A DNA stretch of 64,000 nt, from the NCBI GenBank assembly GCA_949987705.1, contig OX465283.1, positions 7,110,207 to 7,174,206 on the forward strand. Direction: 5' to 3'. The DNA comes from Thereva unica (Eukaryota > Arthropoda > Insecta > Diptera > Therevidae). Shown piece by piece: positions 57,334 to 64,000 of the stretch. Within the stretch, counting starts at the first letter, position 1, and each line of letters starts with the position of its first letter. The position numbers and the translations under genes are program-made. Under the pieces are notes generated by a model. The model worked only from the letters and a program-made list of their open reading frames with translations, searched no databases and had not been told where the DNA came from.

Positions 57334-60300
57334 CTAAAAATTGGGTTTTGGTTTTGATTGCTTTCATTAATGATTGATTTTTTTTATTATTTATTAATGA
57401 AATTTTTTAATAATTGTTCTTTTTTTGAAATTAAAAACTTAAAAGAAATTTCATACAAAATGATTACAGAATACTGAAACAATGGGTGTTTTGTTTTTCA
57501 GTATATAATTTTTTTTTAATTGTTTGAAAAAATGTAAAGTGTAATTGTGTTTTTGAACTAAAATAGAAAAAATTAAATGTTAATAATTCTGGTTGCTAAA
57601 CGACTTTTAAAGAAAACTATCTCAATAAAATGGCGTGAATTTTTACCCGCTAGCAAAATACAGATTTCACCGAAAACATCTAAATATTCTAAATTCTGTC
57701 AGAGACCCAGTATTGTGTGTGAAAGACTAAAGCTCAAGGATAATCCGCTACACACTGTTTACTATTCTATCTAAAGTGCCATAGACAGCAAGAGAAGCTC
57801 TAGTCGATATGATTGAAACCTGATTACGACGTATATTACGTAGGTTATTTGGTCAACAGTAGGATAAAATCTAACGCAATAGGTTTTAAACCGATCAATG
57901 AAAGACTAAGATTCATCTATCGAATTCATTAAGGTAGACGAAAACGAGCTTATTAATTCACTAAATTTGACGGGAAAAGCATTCTGAGAGATTTGAACGA
58001 TAAAATAGGTCAGGAGCCCGTATATAAACAATACAGCAGTTTGCATAACAACCCTAATGGCAATAAACAACGAGCTATAGAAATGGTACTATATTAGAAC
58101 TTGGTCAGTGTAATAGATTTACGGGTAAGTATGCGCAAATTCACCTGAGTATCCCCTTTTGCAGTCGTTTACAACCAAACAAGCTGATATATCTAAATAT
58201 GTTGATCGACAGCCACCATTTTTTGGTCCTGATGAGAGTACGAATATACTGAGGAGCCAACTCCTATTCAGTTGCGCGATAGCGCATTACACCGCAAATA
58301 AACTTTGTATCTGCGAATTAGGCTCGAGTTATCACAGATGGACTACACAACGAAACGGCTAGAACCAAGTTCACCATGAATTAAAGCGCGGCCACAGTGA
58401 AGAAAGAACGAGTATTAGGAACGAACAGTGGTTCGTCAACGAGACTTGGACACTTCTTGAAAATACTGTCATTAGTAGTACTGCTAACTCCAGAAGCCGT
58501 AGACTGTTTTGAACTGTAGACTTGAACGATTTAGTCAATGAAGCAAGTTATGTAACGAGTAATCTCCAAGAGGTTAACTATGCAAGACTTCAGGGGTCGG
58601 TTCGTGTATCTCGAACGTCGATAATCGTTCGAAACGAATTTGAAAACGAAAAACTTTGTCAGGCAAAAATTAAATCTTTAAAAAGTGACTCTGCCCAGCA
58701 AAATGCTTTGGTTTAAAATGATATGTTATATGCTAAAACAATTTAATATATTTTCCAAAATTCTTTAAGGTGTCGACACAGAACTAGTTTCCATCACTTC
58801 CATAGATTGAATCCATAGGTTGCGTATCACCTATGGACCTTCCATCGATCTCTGGGATTTGGCATAAAAAAAAAACCTTTGAAGAACTGCCCAACCAAGG
58901 CAACTCACCCTATTTATTAAGCAGAAGGATTTGAAGGAGGCATTTCCATTTACAAGTCGAATTAAAAGAGGCAGCAAAAGACCTAGGCCTGAAGATAAAC
59001 GAAGAAAAAACGAAGGTGATGCAGCAATCCAGAGCAGAAAGATTTAGAATGGAAAAAAATATAACTATCGACGAACATAACCTAGAAATAGTCGATAAAA
59101 CAGCCTACCTTGGGTCGAAGAAATGAAGAAATAACCAATAACCATAAGCTCTCACTCTACAAAACAGTAATACGATCAGTACTGTGTTATGGTAGCGATA
59201 CCCAGGACATAGAGGAACGAGTCAACAGGTTTGAGAAAAAATTCGTAGATGCATAAAATAGAGAAGATGGAATATGGCGAAGAAGATACAACAACAAGTT
59301 GTATGAAATTTTTGACCACCCGGAACTTTCAACTTTGATAAAAATTAACAGACTAAGACTAGTCGGCCATGTAATAAGGATGGAGGACAATCGTATCATA
59401 AAACGGCTTATGGCAACAGAAATTTCGGGAAATAGGCCAGTAGGTAGACCCAGGAGCAGATGTATAGACTCTGTGACGGCGGACGCAGAGGTAATGCTCA
59501 ACATCCGGAACGGCAGACATGCAGTAAGGGATCGTCAGACTTGCCCTAAAGGAGACCAAGGCACGATAACGTAAATATGATATTGAAGCCTCCACCAATA
59601 TATGATCCCTTATTCTACTTTAGCGTCACCATGCTTAGAAAAAGTGAGCAAAACCATAAGTTGACTAAAAAAAATACAAAAGCTCCACTGCAGACAGCCT
59701 ACCGTCTAAGTCTGGATGCCTAACCACTTGAACAGATGCATATTGGGCTTCGTACATAAACAACTACATATCCTAGTATAACCTTGTTTAGTACTTCGAA
59801 CTTCGTATAAGTTATTCCAAAATATTTACAAAATAGGATAGCTTCATATGCTAGAAACATCATAAGTACAACAAAAGTGCTTCATCCAGAGAAATCAATA
59901 ACTGTTAAGATTTTTAGGTAGTCAGGCAGGCGATGGAAACATATCTTGAGTATCAAAACCAACCACCTCTCTTTAAATACTTTAAGGCCGCCTTATGACA
60001 GCAAAGACCTGGTAGAAGTAGAAAGCCATGACAGAATTCGGCGATTATATATGTAGTTCGACCAAATTAAAATATTCGGAACACTATCCAGACAAATCAA
60101 CAATTATACAATTGTCTGGTCTGTCTACTTTTCTTTGAATAAAGTTGGCTGAGATTCGAGTGAGACAAAAAGCGACACAATTATCTACAAGTCCACTCAA
60201 TGCAAGATGTTTTCACCCAGAATGAACGGACGACATGAAAACTGGAACCGAATATGAATGTAATGTAGTTCGCTCAATAGTGAACCCACCTGTCATATGA

Positions 60301-61740
60301 TCAGATACTGCTCCCAAAATCACGGTAGTGGAAAATTATTGTGAAGCAGCATAATCGTACCAACTTTGGATCAATAGCAGCGGATTAGATATAAGTTCAC
60401 ATACGCTACAAGCCAATTAAGCTCATCATAGTGCGTCAAGTCTTTTAAATCCTAACCTAACCATAAAACTCAAACGGCTGCTGTATAAGACAATGGTAGA
60501 CAGCATTGGCATAAGCGACTTAGGGCCTTATCTTACCTCTTATCTCAGTCGTGTTCTAGAGGAAAGTCTTCCAAAAATTGTTTGTCTGTGTTAGAGAAAA
60601 CTATTCCGGAGACCCTATACTAACTCAGTTTACAAGCGTTATAGCAACATACATGTCGTAAATAATTAAAATTCGGTAGGCACCTCTGAAGACCACTTCA
60701 TCTATCTCGTATAAAGTGAACACGAATCTGCTCGCAGAGTTCTTTTGCAACGAAGGAAACGAATAGGGTGGATAGGTATATAGGGTGGACACAAACTCTC
60801 AGACCTTTGGAATGTAACCAAATTAAAAAAGACTCATTAGCCCGAAATCGGAACCGGTACAGAGAGAGGGATTTCAAGTGTTCAAAGCAAGACCCCGGTT
60901 GTAGAGGCGAATAAGTATGGACGATTGGTAAGTAAATTCAATTACAGGATCAATTATTCTTAAGCATAACAAATCGGTTGAGAAATGCAAAGAACTGGCA
61001 AAAATATCTACTATCTTATAGCAACCAGAACATTTGTTAAACAATTATAACTAAAAAATAAAAAACTAAAATAAACAAGAAAAACCGCGAAATTTCTAAT
61101 TTAATTTTGGCACAGACACGAATATCATATCGAAAAAATCATAAACATTTTTTTACAAATTTTTACAACCAAAAAAATTAAAAAGAAACCAAAGAAAAAC
61201 GAAAGAAAAACATTGATTATTGAAACAGAACTTTCATGTGACACAGACATTATCTTGAGATTTTGTAAAAATAAATTTTTCTATACACGCCATTATTAAT
61301 TTCTTTTTTCTTGTTTTATGTCTGAGATACGTTTATGTTCTTTTATTTTCTGTTTTTCATTTCTACATACCAAACAAACCCGAACCATATATATGTATAT
61401 AATTATATAGAGAAGGATCGAATGAGATATTTTGTAAAATTTACTATATTATTCCAAAAATTCATCAATAAACATCCAAAAATTTATTCAAATTAAATTT
61501 CAAAATATCTCAAATGATCGTTAAGCATAAGAAACGCTCAAATTCAAACAAGAATAACTAAAAGTAAAAATAAATGTTCCTTTTTTTTTCTTAAGTATGT
61601 TTATCAATCAAATTCATCCTGATTAATATTGACACAAAAAAAGGAAAAATTTATTAAAGAAAATCAAAAAAAGGAGAAAAGTTTATAGTATATTTATATA
61701 TTTTTTGTTTTCGTTTTGTTTTATTCAAAATGCAACATAC
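57334..61740 (-). other. Rim: Rim intron with an old LINE
   Basis: A 4.4-kb intron; the LINE is listed separately. 59590-61740 is otherwise unrecognised. Confidence 0.5.
57830..59580 (+). mobile_element. Decayed non-LTR retrotransposon, endonuclease to C-terminus
   Basis: Plus-strand pieces in ORF2 order read DLNDKIGQEPVYKQYSSLHN with NPNGNKQRAIEMV (endonuclease, GDFNAKIG...HSLHE block) around 57990-58090; KDLGLKINEEKTKVMQQS (RT, GLxINxxKTK) around 58980-59035; LYKTVIRSVLCYGSDTQ around 59155-59210; and KINRLRLVGHVIRMEDNRII with GRPRSRCIDSV (C-terminal block) at 59341-59480. The RT core is deleted and frames change repeatedly. RTE/CR1-type by the C-terminal motif. Confidence 0.78.
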
Positions 61741-61878
61741 TATGTGACTCGTTGAGTCCTGATGCGGATGCAGTGTATACCATTCGGCCTCATCGTCTAC
61801 GGAATGCGAGCCCAAGTCGATTACAACTTCACCCAAGAAGTCATTGGCACCGTAGCGTACGTAATCCCAAATTGTTAT
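61741..61878 (-). CDS. Rim: Rim exon, end of C2A domain
   Basis: The acceptor is TTCATTTTAG|ATAACA and the donor is CACATA|GTATGT; 138 nt, phase 0-0. It encodes ITIWDYVRYGANDFLGEVVI, then DLGSHSVDDEAEWYTLHPHQ and DSTSHI. WDYxRxGANDFLGEV and WYxLxPHQ are the last strands of RIM C2A. The upstream C2A exons are not in the window. Confidence 0.94.
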
Positions 61879-62379
61879 CTAAAATGAAATAGTGTTAATA
61901 TAGTTTCAAGCAAGTGGTGTTTTAAAGCCAGTTTCTTAAATATAGTAGGTTAATGTTTTGTAATATTAGAGTGAATTGTTTGAAAGGTCTACACTTTATA
62001 GATGGTCATTATAAACTTAATATATTTTAAAAAAGTAAAATAATATGTCCCAAAAACTATTATACGTTTCCCTGCTTGAGGAGCATCCTATTTGGTCTTT
62101 ACTAAAACTGTTTCCAAGGAAGTATGGTTATGCTTTGTCTTCAGGAACGAGACCTTCCATACAATGGCTATTACAGCTTCCTTGGACGCTGTTGGATTGG
62201 AAATCCTAGGTAAACTTTTTGACATTCATTCATTTGGCAAAGATTTCCCATATCTCCCTTTCTCCAAACCTTCTAGAGTGTCTGTGCATCTATTTTTAAA
62301 GCTCATATAGTTTCCCTAAGGCCAACTCTTCCCTGTCTTTACTTACTTATGATTCATCCATCCCTCATGGGACGTATAG

Positions 62380-63030
62380 CGGAAACAGTTGCCCCCGCAG
62401 ACTCTATTTGGCGAGACAGTTCTCAGCTCTGTCTAGGATCTACCAATTGTTGCGGCCCCTGCGAATAGGGCTGTCCTCCACGTTGTTCTAGGTTTTCCAA
62501 ATCGACAGTTCTCTGCAGTTTCCAGTCAAGGGCCTGTTTGTCTAGATTCTCGTATTCTCATCACAAGGTGTGGCCAAATCAATTCCATTTCCTTCACCTG
62601 ATTTCGTCGTATATCCTTTCTGTGCCGGCACGCGCCTTCTGATGCATTAATTAGGTGACCTTCCACTTTAGCAATCACACAAAAGAACTGCCTTAACGTT
62701 GATTGTGAACAGCCGCAATTTACTGTTAGTTGAAATCTCCGTCGATCTCCATAAGCGAAACAAGCGTGCATATGCGCTTCGTGCTTCGTATGCTATCTGT
62801 TTTACTATCTAAAATGCTGACAAAGATGTCGTTTATTACTATAAGAAAGAGTAGTGGCGAAAGTAGGCATCCTTGTCGTACTTCTGAGTTCACCTGAAAG
62901 CTCTCCAATAATTTTCCATTATGGAGAACTTTTTCCAGTCAATAATTCCTTTGCATATCTTATCACTAATTCGTTCAATCCACGAGACAATATTCTTCAC
63001 GGGTAGTTTGATTCAGTAACTGCTTCTGGC
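62380..63030 (-). mobile_element. LINE RT/C-terminal fragment
   Basis: Minus-strand LHNGKLLESFQVNSEVRQGC followed by LLSPLLFLIVINDIF (RT block VRQGCLLSPLLF). After a deletion come LRLFTINVKAVLLC, and then KQALDW and GKPRTTWRTALFAGAATIG (C-terminal block QALDWNPQGxRxxGRPRTTW). Several frames are used; dead fragment. Confidence 0.78.
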
Positions 63031-63409
63031 CGAACTTTCCTCCAGGCAGAGTTCATTTTTTTTAAGCAACTTTTTGTCTGCTCTACCAATATCATGCATG
63101 TACAGTTTCATTCAATTTCTGATGATTGGCTGATCCATACACTGATTCAGAGTAAGGGAGCGATGCAGTAATGAAGAGAAGCTCTGGCAACACATAGTCT
63201 TGCAAGCTCGAGGGGTGAGCTTGTAGTATTCTCCATATCCAGGTTGCCTTCAGCATACTTCTTTCCTTTAAATAAGCTCGAATATTAAATGGTTATCCAA
63301 GCCTTGTAGTCTGACCTTAAAGGCTCTCGGGTTTTTCGTAGAAACTTTCTTTTTAAATTCCCTCTTACAATATCACAATAAAGCCTATCCGTAATTTGTT
63401 TATGAAAAA

Positions 63410-63475
63410 AGCCGCCTAAGCACAAATGTCACCTTTTGCACTAGCAGTCCGTAACGTTCGTTCGTCCAAACAATG
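63410..63475 (-). mobile_element. LINE 3'-tail fragment
   Basis: AGCACAAATGTCACCTTTTG and CACTAGCAGTCCGTAACG match the reverse complement of the tail at 44890-44945, with more divergence than the other copies. Confidence 0.5.
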
Positions 63476-64000
63476 ACGCATTTTCAAGTGGTAAGCCTAG
63501 CTCAAATGAATAATGAATAGTTCAAGGGAACCTGAGATGTGCCGAGGAGGAGGCAATGGACCTTACATTTCAAATCTTGAGTATTGTACAAACTTGGAAC
63601 TATCGACTATAGAATATTGTTCCACAGAATATTGTTTGATTATAAAAAAATTCCTAAGGTGTAGCGTTGCGCAAGAAAGATTGTGGCAGATTGTGGGAAT
63701 CGGCCGCACGGGCTGGTCTGATCTATTCGGCCTAGGTTTTACAGACTTCGTAGAATGAGGAATGAATAAATATATTTTTACCCGTATAAAGCTGGTGATA
63801 TAAATAACAGAAAAAATTTTAAAAAAAAAAAAAAAACCGACTTCAAAACTACATATACCTATGCATGCATATGTACAAACTTAAACTAAAAAGTAAAAAA
63901 TAATATTTTAATTACCTCAAAGCAAGAGCCTTAAAGGACAGTTAAAAAAATTATTGATATTTATATATGTATGTATCTATTTAATATTTTTAAAAAGTTC

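Larger units (their letters stand above)
28030..64000 (-). other. Rim: Rim (Rab3-interacting molecule), C-terminal two thirds of gene (span)
   Basis: RIM is the multidomain scaffold of the presynaptic active zone that links Rab3, Munc13 and calcium channels. The window holds the end of the C2A domain (61741-61878), the low-complexity central region, the conserved block GKKSNSTSQLSATGRKRRMG with GFGKKGKNSFTVHRSEEVLP, and the whole C2B domain to the stop at 28030. C2B carries QLSDFIDGLGPGQLVGRQ, YVKVYL, TLDPLYQQQLAF and VWGDYGR, diagnostic of RIM C2B. Codon phases agree at every junction. The zinc finger, PDZ domain and the start of C2A must lie beyond 64000 on the same strand; the transcription start is not in the window. 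Confidence 0.93.
61879..64000 (-). other. Rim: Rim intron (continues past right edge)
   Basis: No further Rim exon was found between the C2A exon and the window edge. It contains the LINE fragments listed. Confidence 0.5.

Overview
This is an AT-rich, intron-containing insect genomic window. The evidence is two recognisable metazoan neuronal/matrix genes with GT-AG introns, insect-type transposable elements, and TATGTACATATGTATG-type microsatellites of the kind common in flies. A dipteran fits, but the order is not proven by the sequence. No bacterial, plasmid or CRISPR features are present. All genic exons are on the minus strand. Exon limits below were set by hand from splice sites and codon phase, and all Rim junctions are phase-consistent.

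Region 1 (1-2621) holds the N-terminal part of a multiplexin-type (collagen XV/XVIII) gene, Mp. A laminin-G/TSPN-like domain is spread over three exons and is followed by interrupted Gly-X-Y collagen exons that run off the left edge. One exon (1654-1904) carries a reading-frame break that looks like the loss of one copy of a 10-bp tandem repeat.

Region 2 (2622 to about 27000) is a roughly 25-kb gene-poor interval made largely of mobile-element debris. It contains a ~440-bp tandem duplication, several MITEs, an LTR-like remnant, a decayed RTE-clade LINE, a 2.87-kb hAT-like element with ~245-bp inverted repeats and a perfect 8-bp target duplication (itself hit by a 237-bp MITE), a second hAT element with a perfect 8-bp duplication sitting in an old LINE, and long T-rich tracts.

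Region 3 (28030 to the right edge) is the C-terminal two thirds of Rim (Rab3-interacting molecule, presynaptic active-zone scaffold). It runs from the end of the C2A domain (61741-61878) to the complete C2B domain and stop codon (28030). The exons for the zinc finger, PDZ and first part of C2A lie beyond 64000. A two-donor exon at 42845-42995 and a 148-nt cassette exon at 37632-37779 form a frame-locked alternative-splicing pair. Rim introns are loaded with transposon fossils: Helitron helicase, Tc1/mariner-like transposase, several LINE fragments, a Harbinger-like Myb ORF, MITEs, a SINE-like head and a 26-bp minisatellite.

Nothing here is a clear new biological system. The most useful leads are the Rim splice logic, the Mp frame break, and several structurally complete but unclassified non-autonomous elements.
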